DNA of 64,000 nucleotides, taken from NCBI GenBank assembly GCA_947561715.1, contig OX387201.1, positions 11,236,001 to 11,300,000 of the forward strand, written 5' to 3'. This stretch comes from Ascidia mentula. Its lineage: Eukaryota; Chordata; Ascidiacea; Phlebobranchia; Ascidiidae. Positions 10,831 to 21,640 of the stretch are shown here, piece by piece. The first letter of the stretch is position 1. Each line of letters starts with the position of its first letter. Below the pieces are notes generated by a model. That model saw only the letters and a list, made by a program, of their open reading frames with translations, searched no databases and was not told the DNA's origin. Position numbers and translations under genes: made by a program.

Positions 10831-10994
10831 CCGGGTTGGCAGGGTTGTCCGGGTCGGCAGGATTGTCCGGGTCGGCAGGATTGGCACGGTTGTCCGGGTC
10901 GGCAGGGTTTGCAGGGTTGTCCGGGTTGGCAGGGTTGTCCGGGTTGGCAGGGTTGTCCGGGTTGGCAGGGTTGTCCGTGTTGGCAGGGTTGGCC
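10831..10994. repeat. 18-bp minisatellite (about 9 units)
   Basis: Units of the form CCGGGTTGGCAGGGTTGT are repeated head to tail with G/C substitutions and two partial units. The unit length is a multiple of three, so several frames on both strands stay open across it, producing spurious Cys/Pro/Gln-rich or Leu/Ser/Gly-rich peptides. Confidence 0.9.
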
Positions 10995-12289
10995 AGGTAA
11001 TGTCACGTGATATCTTCAGGCGCTTGAAGTAATATAATACATGAACATAGGTGTGATATGACATACGCATAGGAGAACATTTATGTGGTAAACAGGATGT
11101 TGAATGAATCACTTTACTCGACAATATTCGATGGCTAAATCATTTGGGTCACATTATGGGATTATGCAGTACATGTGCAAAGCTGCACGCAAAACATTAC
11201 GCAATATAAGCACTGGTTTCTGTGACGTATGTTACATGTGTATGTTTCGAGGTGTACAAGCTAAAGTACTGATCCGATTAATGTATAAATGTGTACGATT
11301 GTACAGAAGAGACGGTGCTATAAGATGATTGTAATTTTAATCGAATCCATTTATCATCCCTTCTTGTCCCTTATTGTCATTGGTACTAAATTTCAAGTTT
11401 CTGCGACGTCTCCTTCATTGTTACGAACTATTGCACATGTTGATAGTTGTTTACCGACCGCGGCGCTGAAGCGCATTAACATGGGTTAACGTTTTGTTCA
11501 TTTTTGAGAGAAATACTTGTCGGATTTGATTGTGAATGAGCTCGATTATCAAATAGGTGCTCTTCTTCGTAACATGTGACAACCAATTGAAACTGACGTA
11601 AAATGTAGGTGTTACGTCACAAACAAAAGTTTGTCGTCGATTTGAATAGGGTTAATATTTCGTTTTCGCCTAGATTTTCAAGTATGGTGGTTTTGTGACA
11701 CTTGTGGTTGTCTGTGCAACATCTCCTTCAGGGCAACGTACAATTGTTCACTTTGTGACATATTTACCGCCAACGGCGCTAATACGCGCTATGCTTAGCT
11801 TCATTTTTTTCTTATACTGATTTTGGATACCCTTGTGGTTGATTGTAGGCAATTTCAAGCTTGTAATAGGTTTATTTTATTAAATAATCAATGAAGCGTA
11901 AACACGTATTTCTTCCTTGCTGTTGTGCCTTTCGTCGCCTTTCCGATGCCTATAGGAAAACCGCCTATGTGCGTGTAGGCGAGAATCTTCGTCGGTGCGT
12001 ATCTTCGGTCAGTGACGTAATTTCGGATGTGACGTCATAACTTGACCCCACCTTTATTGTGACGTAATTTGGGGTTTCCCCGGTTTCTTGAACATAGGTA
12101 CGTACGATTCCGCACTAGACCTCAGAGAATGTTTTACACAATGAAGAAACTAAAGATAGCCTATAACATATGCGGTAATAGTTTATGTTTACTTTTATAT
12201 TTTGTCCAAGACAAACCTTAAATATCCTTACATTTAAAAAGCCTTTTATTGCAAGTCTGCATAAAAAAACAGTTTTGCGATTGCGAACA

Positions 12290-12295
12290 TTTATT
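12290..12295 (-). promoter_or_regulatory. Polyadenylation signal of the MOCOS-like gene
   Basis: AATAAA on the minus strand lies about 85 bp after the stop codon at 12377. It supports the transcript ending here, without a downstream MOSC-encoding part. Confidence 0.45.
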
Positions 12296-12376
12296 TGTAC
12301 ATCATAACAAACAACAATCGAATAAAATTACATTTGATTTTGTATGTTAATAAGAGCATGCTTAATTGGCTTCAGT

Positions 12377-15101
12377 TCAGCGGTTTACAAATTTCTCACG
12401 AAGAAACGTGATGAAGATTTTGACGTCATGCATAGTGGACATGTAACCGAGTGAAACTCGCAACGCACCGACTGGTTTGTCGTCAACTAAATCTATCTTT
12501 CCACATTTATATCCCAACTAAAACGAAAATGGTCTTGAAAATAACATTTCTTACAAAAAGAAGTTATGTTGTTTAACCTTGTACATTTCTTTTAATTTTT
12601 CATCCCCAATTTCCAGCAATCGGTTGCACGAGCCGTAGTTGCAGAAGCAGCCTCCGCGTAAATGTATTCCCTCAGCAGCAGCAGATTCAAGGACCGAAAT
12701 AAAACCGATGTAACTTTAATTTAGGAATAAACATAAATTTAGGGAAACGTTTGCATTCCAACCAAACAGCATATACCTTCCATCATCTTTCAATAGATTG
12801 AAAGAAATAATTGCACCTTGTTCATTTTGATTTTTGTACCTGCTTAGGGCGTAGATTTCACAAACTCTTTTACCATTCCTATGTGACATTGTTTGCATGG
12901 AATCCAACATTCTAACGAAAATTCTTTTGCAATTCAACGTTTTGTTGTCAAGAGTTAACAATTTACGGCAAGCACCTTTTAATTAGCGAAAAAACGTGTT
13001 TGGATACGTTTTCCATCGAACCAGCAATCCGTTGCAGAGTATGAAAGCCAAATTTTAATGCCAGAATGTCAAGATATCCAATTGTTCCTTCCTCAAACCT
13101 GCCAAATATCGAAAATTGACAAAATAAAAAATGATTAGGGCGACAACAGACCTTATAAAAAGATTTATTAAGGCATTGCCAGAAAATGCTAAAAGGCAGC
13201 TATGTAAAGAAAGTTCGATGTAACAGGTGGGACCTTATATTCTGGTCTAAAGTATTCCTTACAAATATTTCTTCAACTTAGTTTTATTACACACGAAAGA
13301 AGCATAGTATATGTAAAAAATGTTTTGTATTTTGTACCTTTAGAATTAGTCTAAAGTAAAAGTTCAAAGATTCAAATATTTTTTTAGGAATTTTTGCGAC
13401 CTAAATTTTAAATGTAAACCTTTCGTGCAGTTGTGCTTTCAAAGCAACAAAACTTTCCGAAGCAGTATATACGTCGGTCGTTCCTCCACCGAAGTATTGC
13501 TTTTTGTTCAGGACATTACTTGCATGTTTATTAACCAAAAGTGCCCCAATACCTGAAGTTGAATTGCAATTTTACATGTAAAGAAAATAGGTGAACAGTT
13601 TAGACGAAACCAGCCTACTATCAATTAACATACCTGTAGGAAAGCCAAACATCTTGTAAAAAGACATACACACAAAGTCTGCTGGATACTCAGCTAAATT
13701 TAAAGGAGAGGTTGGCACAAAAGCGGCAGCGTCCAATAAAACAAACCATCGGCCAAAAAAAGGTTCGCTATCCTGAGTACCTGTTGTCATTTGAAAGTTG
13801 TACGATATGTTTTAAAAGTTATATCTGCAATCTGTAGTCAATACCTTTGGCCAAACTCAGTCCATTTTGGTGTATTTCATTAATCCAGTTTAAAGGATAT
13901 CTGCGTCCTGTAAAGTTGCTTTGCGCAGGATAAGCCAACAGGTTTGAAACCGTGCTCTCCCTACACGAATAAGTAAAAATGGTTGTAACTGAAACTTATT
14001 CACACAACAATATACTAAAGCGACAAAACTTTCTTTCTTACTTTTCTTCTATTTTGTTTATTAGAAATAAGCCTAGCTCCATACAGGTGTGAGCTATGTA
14101 GAATTAATTAAATTAACGTTAATTATACCCAAAAGTTTTGCCATCAGCAGATCCGCAACCTTTTTCCACAATACTGCTGTCATATTTGTTGATTTCGTTA
14201 ACGTGTTCGGTATCCCTAAAAAGATCACACGTTTCAGTATTACTGTTGTCTATATCCCCACAAAAATTTAAATTTAGAGTAATGTGTAATTTACCGAGGA
14301 ATTTGAAGACAAAACACAAATGCACCATTCTCATTTGCGACTTGCCGCATTCCAACAACAGATGTGTGATTGTCTTCCAAGTAAGCAAAACAGGATTTTC
14401 CTGCGCACAACGAATCACAAGTAAGATAGACAATTTAAACCTCTTAAAATCAAACGCAATAACTATACCTGACTTCCAATTAAATGCCTGAGCAAGTAAT
14501 TTTAAACTTGCTGTAGTGCCAGAGGTAAAAATAACGTCATAATCATTTTTTGTTACATGGAAATGGCTCAGGATTATGTTGCGAACCTGGGAATTCATTA
14601 AGGGAAAAATAAAAATTGGCGCATTTGTTGGTAAAGGGTGTAACACCAATATCAGAGAAAAAACATTAATCCTAACTAAAAGTGAAATTAAAGTTTAGTG
14701 CCACTGAAAATTTTCTGTTGCAAACAAGCATAACAAAGTATATGCGGCTATTTAAAATTGTCACAATTTACACGTATAAGTGAAATTTCAACAATTCTAT
14801 AAATAGTTTTGCATTACGAAACCTCTTCGACAACATTTTTCATACGATCGCTGCTGGGATTGCCGCTGTGTGGATTTCCGTACAAGTTAGTTTGCAAACA
14901 TTTGGAAAATTCCTTCACTTGTTTTTCGGAATAAAGAGAGGCACCGGTGAAGTCCAAATATACTTGATCTTCAAAATATGATTAAATTTTGGAAAATCTT
15001 CAATTGCATTTTAAAACTAACATTTTAATATTTATTGTATATTTACCTTTAAATCGGGAAAACTCCTTTTTACGAATATATTTAAGATTTCTTGGATACA
15101 T
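12377..15101 (-). CDS. MOCOS: Molybdenum cofactor sulfurase, NifS-like domain only
   Basis: Twelve exons join in phase: 15101-15047, 14968-14823, 14586-14469, 14400-14295, 14215-14129, 13960-13845, 13780-13634, 13552-13420, 13098-12976, 12923-12777, 12713-12578, 12517-12377, giving 484 residues. The fold is a PLP-dependent cysteine desulfurase. Visible landmarks are [69 protein letters not shown] and the PLP lysine in [12 protein letters not shown]. Also seen are [24 protein letters not shown], and the catalytic cysteine region [13 protein letters not shown]. The enzyme sulfurates molybdenum cofactor for xanthine dehydrogenase and aldehyde oxidase. Animal MOCOS normally continues for about 400 residues into MOSC domains. 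Here a TGA follows [10 protein letters not shown]...FVNR, and a polyadenylation signal follows, so the MOSC half is missing, split off, or spliced from elsewhere. Confidence 0.93.
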
Positions 15102-16189
15102 TTCTTATCTTGTGTCTTTTCTCTGAGTTATACTTCTTTAGAGGTATGCGCTGTTATTTCACCAGCTTTCAATTTCGAAGCAGAGCATTACAGTTTGCAC
15201 TTTTAACAGCAACCCTTTTAATGTTTTTTTCCACTTGGGAATTAGTGGCAATTAGTAACAATTGCAAGTCATATTTCTCCCTTCTTTTCAGGGGGCGGGA
15301 TAGTGACACGCCCTATAATTGCAAAAAGGCAATCGTGATGATGCGCTTTTACTATAATTAGGAAGTTATTAGGGAACTCGAAAACAAAACCACGTCATTT
15401 ACTTTTCTGGCGCTGATTCATGTAATATGTTTTGCAGTCTCAGATTTAACTTAGGATAGATTTGTAATTTGCAGAGATGCTTCTCGTACAAACTATGAGG
15501 CTGAATTGTCAAAGCAAAGTAAAAATTAAATCCGTTGAACCTGCGTAGAACCCCATTTAAAAGCAAATCATACCTACTTACTTTGTTACTCTCTTCCTGT
15601 TTGACGTATGTAGCATACAGATTAATAAACTGATATTGTACGAAGAAGCGAATGGAGACACACAAGTTTTTCTATGTCTGTGTTTTTTCAGTGGCCCGTT
15701 TCTGGAAGCAGTTTTGGAAGGACAACGGAGTTATATATAGCCTTTGTGGGAACGCCAAAATAGAAAAATAGCGAACCCAACGACAAGGTTATAAAATACT
15801 GCAACGGTGTCTTTACGTTCTATATGTCTTCTATATCTAAACGTAACATTTTTAAGACTGTGATTGTCAAACATTTCAAATTTCAAAAAATAAAATAAAT
15901 AAAAATTAATACTCTTTTCTGCCTCGGGTGGTGCAAATGTTTTAATATTGTCATTTATACAAGTGTGACCTCCACCCGGTGGACAGATCTTTTGATGCAA
16001 AACACAATATGGTCGATGAACACATACACTATGCAAAACACAATAATAGCAAAACAACCCAAGTATGTGCCTAATTGTGCAAATTGATGTTGAGTGATAA
16101 ATGAACAGGTATTTCTCGTGCACACATACAAGCATAGCTATACGCAAGATAATAATTTTGTACTCTATGCATTTCAATATTTCTAATGC
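15102..16189. other. Intergenic between two minus-strand genes
   Basis: The interval holds the MOCOS promoter side and the 3' flank of the coiled-coil gene. Frames at 15399-15665 and 15731-16177 are hydrophobic, low-complexity translations without domains or convincing splice context. I call no gene. Confidence 0.5.
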
Positions 16190-18953
16190 CTAGCGACCTG
16201 GAAACTTTATTTCAGATGTATGAACGTATATAAGACTGTTACTTGTTTGAAGACTGTCTTTTTTGTCTTGCTCTCTGCGCAACAAATGATATGGGGTCAT
16301 AGCGCTCAGTGAATTATTTACAACAGTGCGTCTTTGCATTTCTCGAAAAAAAGAATGACTATTTTCGGTTTGTGGTTCTAAGTTAGATTTTAAACCAACG
16401 CGACCATTTGTTGAAGCAGTTGGAATTGGTCTTTCGTCGCTACTGAGATAAAATGGCAAACTTCTTTCATACGTTCGTGGGGTTTCAACTCCTGAGTTAC
16501 CTCTTTGATTAAAAATCTAAAAAAAGGAAAACCAGATTGAAAATCTATTTAACAGTTGTTTATGGTCAATGTGTTGTAATTTTGGTGGTTTTTAGGCGCA
16601 GATTTTTGAGTATAGCCTTTTGTTTGAACTAGTATAGCCTATGCAAACAATAAAGAAAATGTCCACACAGTAAAGTAAATTTAAAAGATACCTGGGAGTA
16701 ACTTGGTTTGCACATGTTTGGAGAATTAAAAGGCATATGTTGGGGAGAGTCAGATGAAAGCCTGATACTTGAGATGCCACTATCAGATTGAAGACTGTCG
16801 GGCGTGTTTACACCAGTTATGGGGAATTGGCTTTCAAATGAAAAGTTGTCCTGTTTCAGTTTATCATATGATTCCCGACTGATTGTTATAGGTTGCTCAG
16901 TAACTTTAAAACTTTTATTTGCCTGAACCATTGTCTTCACTTCACCTTTGTTAAATTCCTATAAGAAAAAATATATAAAAGCTATTTCGAAGCACATTTT
17001 TCGTTATAACTTAATAAATAATTCAACGCGATGCAAACAATAGAAAATAGAGCACTATTTCAACAACTTAAATCAGATAAACAATTTTCTTACTTGAACC
17101 AAGCACATTTCAAGGGGCTTTCTTTCACTGTTTTCGTTTAGGTTGTCTTTGATAGTCACAGCACTTGCAAACTGAACACTTGATGTTTCAGCTTTTAGAG
17201 CTTTTTCATCGTTTGGTGTCTAAATGTGGTTAACATATTGTCAATGACATATTATTAATGCCACACTTTATGCATAGGCTGCCCCTAAAATACGACAAAT
17301 ATTACCTTTGTTGATATGAGATCTTTATATTCCTCATTACGCGTGAAATCTGTACAATACTGCGTTGTAACTGTTCTGTATTTCCGTGTTGTACTATACA
17401 AACACATGTTATGTGGTAGCTTTTAAGCTTGCATAAAGTGTAGTATTAACAAAGCAAGCTATAGTTCTGGCCTTACTTGTTTGGGACTTGCGTTGCTTTG
17501 CTGTTATCTGGAACTGTTTGCACTGATTTGTCGTTGTTCAATTTTGGTTTTCGAAGTTTCTGAAAGCGAAATACGTTTAGTTGGTAAGGGTAGTTATTGC
17601 CCGGGGGTATCGGTTGACTTATTTTTCTAGATAATCACATACAGTAAAACTCAGTTAAACCGGATACGATTTTTCCGATAAATTTATCCGGATTAGGCGA
17701 TTATCCGAATTACCCGAAGAAGTTTGTTTCAAGCCTAACGTTAGTAGGATATCGCAAAAATCTCCTTCATGGACACAGTAAAGTCATCTTTGTAAACTAA
17801 AGATCCAATTAGCACTGCTACACGTGTTTATAACTTTACACGTTGATTACCAAATGGGCGAATTGACTGTTGTACGTCATACGCACGACTTTATGCAGTC
17901 GATAAGGTCGTAACGGTACGCAGTTATTATGAATCAACATTCAACAGAAATACGATTTAGTGTACCAATGCAAAATTGAAGCGGGAAAATCCACCCAAAT
18001 ACGGATTACGCGATGCCAAGAGAGCAACTTTTATCCGAAATAGGCGAATCATTTGTTTGTACAAACTGACGAAGTTTCTGATAAATCGAATCCGGATTGA
18101 CTAGGGTTGAAAGTAAAAAATCGTAGTGAAACGATTGAGTGTTTTCGTCAACTTCTTAAAATTTTTTAAAAAAAAATTAAGTTGATCGCAACTATTTGGG
18201 ATATACCAGCCGATGAGTTCTTACCAGAACGGTGTACCAGCATGAATTATTTTACCGGAACGACGTTGTGACTTATTTTCAGCACTGGTATTACACGAGT
18301 TCTACTGTAGGCCTATATGACTATTTGTTGCTGTAATAGTAAAGGAAACCTTTCGATTATCTTGTGATGAAAACGAATGGTACATACCTCGTAACGCTTT
18401 TTTATTTGAGTCAATTGAACCGACAAATCATTACATCTGCAAAGGTTTACAGACGTAAATTACCAATAAATTTACGCAATGAAACAAATAAATTTACCTT
18501 TTCTTTTCATGTTGGATTTGCTGTTTGGCAAAACTTAATTTTTTTTCTGTCGCAAGCTGCTTGTTACGAAGTCGCTCTACGGCAGATGTCTTCAGGGCAA
18601 AATATTAATTATTAATAAGTATTTGATAAAAGTCGGAAAAAACAGCTAGTACGTTACTTGGTAAACGATATATATGGTAACATTGAGAGCACAGGTGTTA
18701 GGAATTATAATCCGATTGCAAAAGGCTTACTCACTTTAGTATTGTCGCCCCCGGGGTAAAGTTCGCGGAAAGTCTTTTTTAACTTCTTTTTCAGAATCTC
18801 TATCTCATTATTTTTGTACGATAGTTCCAGTTGCAGTTGGTAACACTTGGTTCCCCAATCGACAAAATCACCTGTGGCCACCATCGTTTTGGGATAACGC
18901 CCAGGTTGAACTTTGTCACAGCATGTCTCTTTAGTTTGCAAGCTCACAGACAT
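16190..18953 (-). CDS. Unrecognised coiled-coil protein (416 aa)
   Basis: Eight exons join in phase: 18953-18735, 18589-18498, 18436-18388, 17559-17477, 17393-17306, 17219-17094, 16958-16692, 16516-16190. The start ATG opens MSVSLQTKETCCDKVQPGRY. Residues about 37-120 are a charged coiled coil (YQLQLELSYKNNEIEILKKK, VERLRNKQLATEKKL, QQIQHEKKRCNDLSVQL). The middle is polar. Residues about 250-310 are Ser/Pro-rich, with TPDSLQSDSGISSIRLSSDS resembling a phosphorylation-prone linker. The C-terminus contains MTPYHLLRREQDKKD and ends KFPGR. No enzyme domain is visible. The layout (N-terminal coiled coil, disordered Ser-rich tail) is common in centrosomal or cytoskeletal proteins, but that is a guess. 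The intron 17560-18387 contains a pogo-like element. Structure confidence is high; function is unknown. Confidence 0.82.
17642..18307. mobile_element. pogo/Tigger-like non-autonomous element
   Basis: The left end CAGTAAAACTCAGTTAAACC and the right end, inverted (CAGTAGAACTCGTGTAATACC), match each other. Both ends are flanked by TA (17640-17641 and 18308-18309), the target site of Tc1/mariner/pogo transposons. The interior has repeated TTATCCGAAT-like motifs and no transposase frame. It sits inside an intron of the coiled-coil gene. Confidence 0.8.
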
Positions 18954-19147
18954 GTTTTTCTCCACAGAAATTTTGTGTAACTTTCCTGCGATTTCTAAGA
19001 ATATAGATCAAAATACTTGACTACCCTAAATGTTACAGCTATTTGTTTGGCTACTGTTTGAACACCTTATAATCCACTATAAAAGAACGAGCAAGTCAAA
19101 GACCAGCCTATTTATCGTGATAAACTGTCCTATCCATCACTACACAG

Positions 19148-19461
19148 CAACAAAGCCTGATAAAACCATTTAATGTTTACACACCAACTCATCCCGAAAA
19201 AGGCAAATACAACTCACTGAAAAGATTCTACACTGGTTCAGCAAATAGTAAGAGCCGCTGATTGCTGCTTTGTCGACAAATCATCAAACCAAAGATTTTT
19301 TAGGGAAAAAGTATTGTGCTGTCGCAGCAGCGTTTGGAACATTACCACGACTTACGCAATGGTTTATCGCAGCCGACAAAGAAGGCAAAAGGGTGTACTT
19401 TGAGTCCAATTTTACACCAGTATACGAGCGTGCGTCTATGATTTATGGAAAAGCAAACTAA
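19148..19461 (+). CDS. Coding-like exon pair, partial unknown gene
   Basis: Exon 19148-19247 follows a CACTACACAG acceptor and ends A|GTAAGA. A 56-bp intron with TTTTTTAG follows, then exon 19304-19461 to TAA. The joined frame of 85 residues includes PFNVYTPTHPEKGKYNSLKR, AAFGTLPRLTQWFIAADKEG and ERASMIYGKAN. It is read divergently from the coiled-coil gene only about 200 bp away, with TATAAAA at 19078-19084. No in-frame start codon is visible, and an alternative frame at 19110-19160 is also open. It may be a small gene missing its first exon, or a fragment. Confidence 0.4.
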
Positions 19462-21640
19462 TCTAGCAACCGCAGGGCAAACAAATCAAAATGTATCGTA
19501 AGTAACCGCCCAGTCATGTTCAAACGAGTCCGAACAAATCTTGACTTAAACTTTCCATAAACACAAATACCCTGTAATTTGCGAGGGATTATTCCAGTGA
19601 AACGTGCAATCTTCTTTTTAATCTACAGTTTCAAGTAAGCTTTAATGGTTTGAAGACAAGCAAACACTCTTTTTGGTGCTTTACTTGCTTTCCTTTGTTT
19701 GAGAAGCTTTACTGGGACTTTGTTTTAGGAAAAGACTCTTATAACTCATTGCAGAAATACAATTTCTTCTGGCGATCTGTTCGAAACGGTATGTCTTATT
19801 CATGTCTTTATCAGCCGTGTGAAAATGAAATTGTATTGAAATTGTTCAGGGTGGTGGACATAATAACATATTATACACATCTAAGTGTTAGGTACTTGTA
19901 GCCTACTAAACATGTCTTGACGAATCCCATCTTTGTTCAATTTCCGTAGGATTACAGGCACGGAATTACGTTCTAATAATTCAGTATTGGAAAAATTTGC
20001 GATTAGTCAAGAATACTTCTAAATTTCCTGTTCATGGATTTTTCCGTTGCAAATAAAAAATAATTTCCTTGGTAATTTGCGTAATGTACACTTCAAACAT
20101 TAACATCATATAGGTATACTTTTAGCAGACTATAACCAAAAATGTTACAGCAGCCGAACAAGAAACGAGATATTTGATCTGCAGCTTTGTAGTTGCACTA
20201 GCTGTTAGGACTTGAGAGTGCTGACGCCATGTAGATTCTCTCATAAAGGTCAGTTCACCTTGACACTGACGACTAACCTACCTGCTGTCAGAATTCTCGT
20301 TTCCTCAATTGGCTTGATATTCCAAAATATATTTTTTAGAATAAATAGAACGGATATTCCGAATAGTATAATTATCATGGTACAAAGTTTGGCAAAGATT
20401 CTTTAATACCATTGATAATCATCAGTATTATTGGGAAGTAATATAGGATGCCCATCAGAATCTTCTAAATATATCAGTTTAGGATAAATCACAAAGATAA
20501 TAATGAAATACACAAACAGTAAACTTTATGAGCAATACCTGTATTTCATTGGTTAGAGTTAACACGTAAAATGTGACGCATCACACATATAGAGGACACC
20601 GCAAGGTATTGCAGAAGCAATAACGTTGTTATTTTATCTCGTAACAAAGATAAAACGGACAAGTTTACGACAAGGTACCTCCCCGACTAAGGGTTAATTT
20701 CAGGCAAATGCCGTATCTGCCCCGGGCACGTATGTAATTAAACTACAAACAAATAATACCTCAAACCAGATAAAACGGAATATAATTGCTTCGAAGAGTA
20801 AAAAAGATTCTTTGCGCTTTCGGTCTCGTAAAGAAACGAACTTGCATAGTTGTTTTTTTATAATTCGTACAAAACAAGTGACAAACAGACTTGGAATCGA
20901 GATTTCCTTCGTCTGCATTGCTCATGTTGAAATACTACTGCAGTAGTGTCGGACTTTCATGGTGGTGGCGCGCTTATTCCTAACAAAATGTTTTGACGGC
21001 ACATACACAAAATATTAACGTTTCCCACACGAATATGCGTTTTCTCTCTCGGAATCGTTATTATACTAAAGCAACTGAAAGGCTAGCTTTGCAGTATGAT
21101 TTGGTGAACGGAAATAAACTTCACAAGCTTCTTTGAGAAGATTTTTAGGTTTGCGATCCTCCCATTGGATAACTCCCGCTTTACGACTAAAATACTTTGT
21201 CATATTTTAAGATAGGAATAAGTAAGTTAATTGATTAAATTTTGAGGGTGGCATTTTTACCCACAATATTAACAACTAGCAAGCACAATAAAACTTCAGA
21301 AGTTGTTGTTGCTCAGGGTACCGTGCAATATTTACTGCACAATAAATACAGTTACATCAAAACCACGGGTCGGCAACCTTTTCGTAGCTGCGGGCCAAAG
21401 CCAAACTTTGCTAGGTATCAGCGGTACGTAGTACTTTTTCACTAAACAACTATTTTATCAATGTTGTTTTCTCGACCCATGCTATGAACTGAAACCTGGC
21501 CGCTTTTACGTATGCAAGTCACGGATTCAAAATATTTTATGCCATAAACAAGCTTATTCGACCTTCCATGACCGCGCAAACTTTATTACAAATACAGCAT
21601 CACGGTTGGAAGAAAATATATTAAACAAGGCAAATGGCAG
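19462..21640. other. Intergenic, no supported gene
   Basis: AT-rich sequence. Frames at 19650-19901, 20212-20406 and 20700-20918 lack domains and splice context. Around 21363-21440 the sequence GGGTCGGCAACCTTTTCG followed by GCGGGCC looks like the end of a hAT-type element, but its partner end was not found. Confidence 0.5.

Larger units (their letters stand above)
10042..12376. other. Intergenic with minisatellite
   Basis: The interval contains a 41-bp dispersed repeat (10764-10804), the 18-bp minisatellite (10831-10994) and the MOCOS 3' end. Around 12005-12075 are clustered GTGACGT/GACGTCA motifs in a segment resembling 37120-37195. The longer open frames at 10608-11124 are read through the minisatellite and are not genes. 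Confidence 0.55.

Noticed and set aside
10608..11124. Four overlapping ORFs on both strands (86-132 codons)
   Set aside because: They are read through the 18-bp minisatellite, whose period keeps all frames open.
15731..16177. 148-codon minus-strand ORF
   Set aside because: Cys/Tyr/Phe-rich AT-driven translation, with no domain, no splice context and no homology I can recall.
20700..20918. 72-codon minus-strand ORF
   Set aside because: Hydrophobic and basic mixture without a domain; no splice or promoter evidence.
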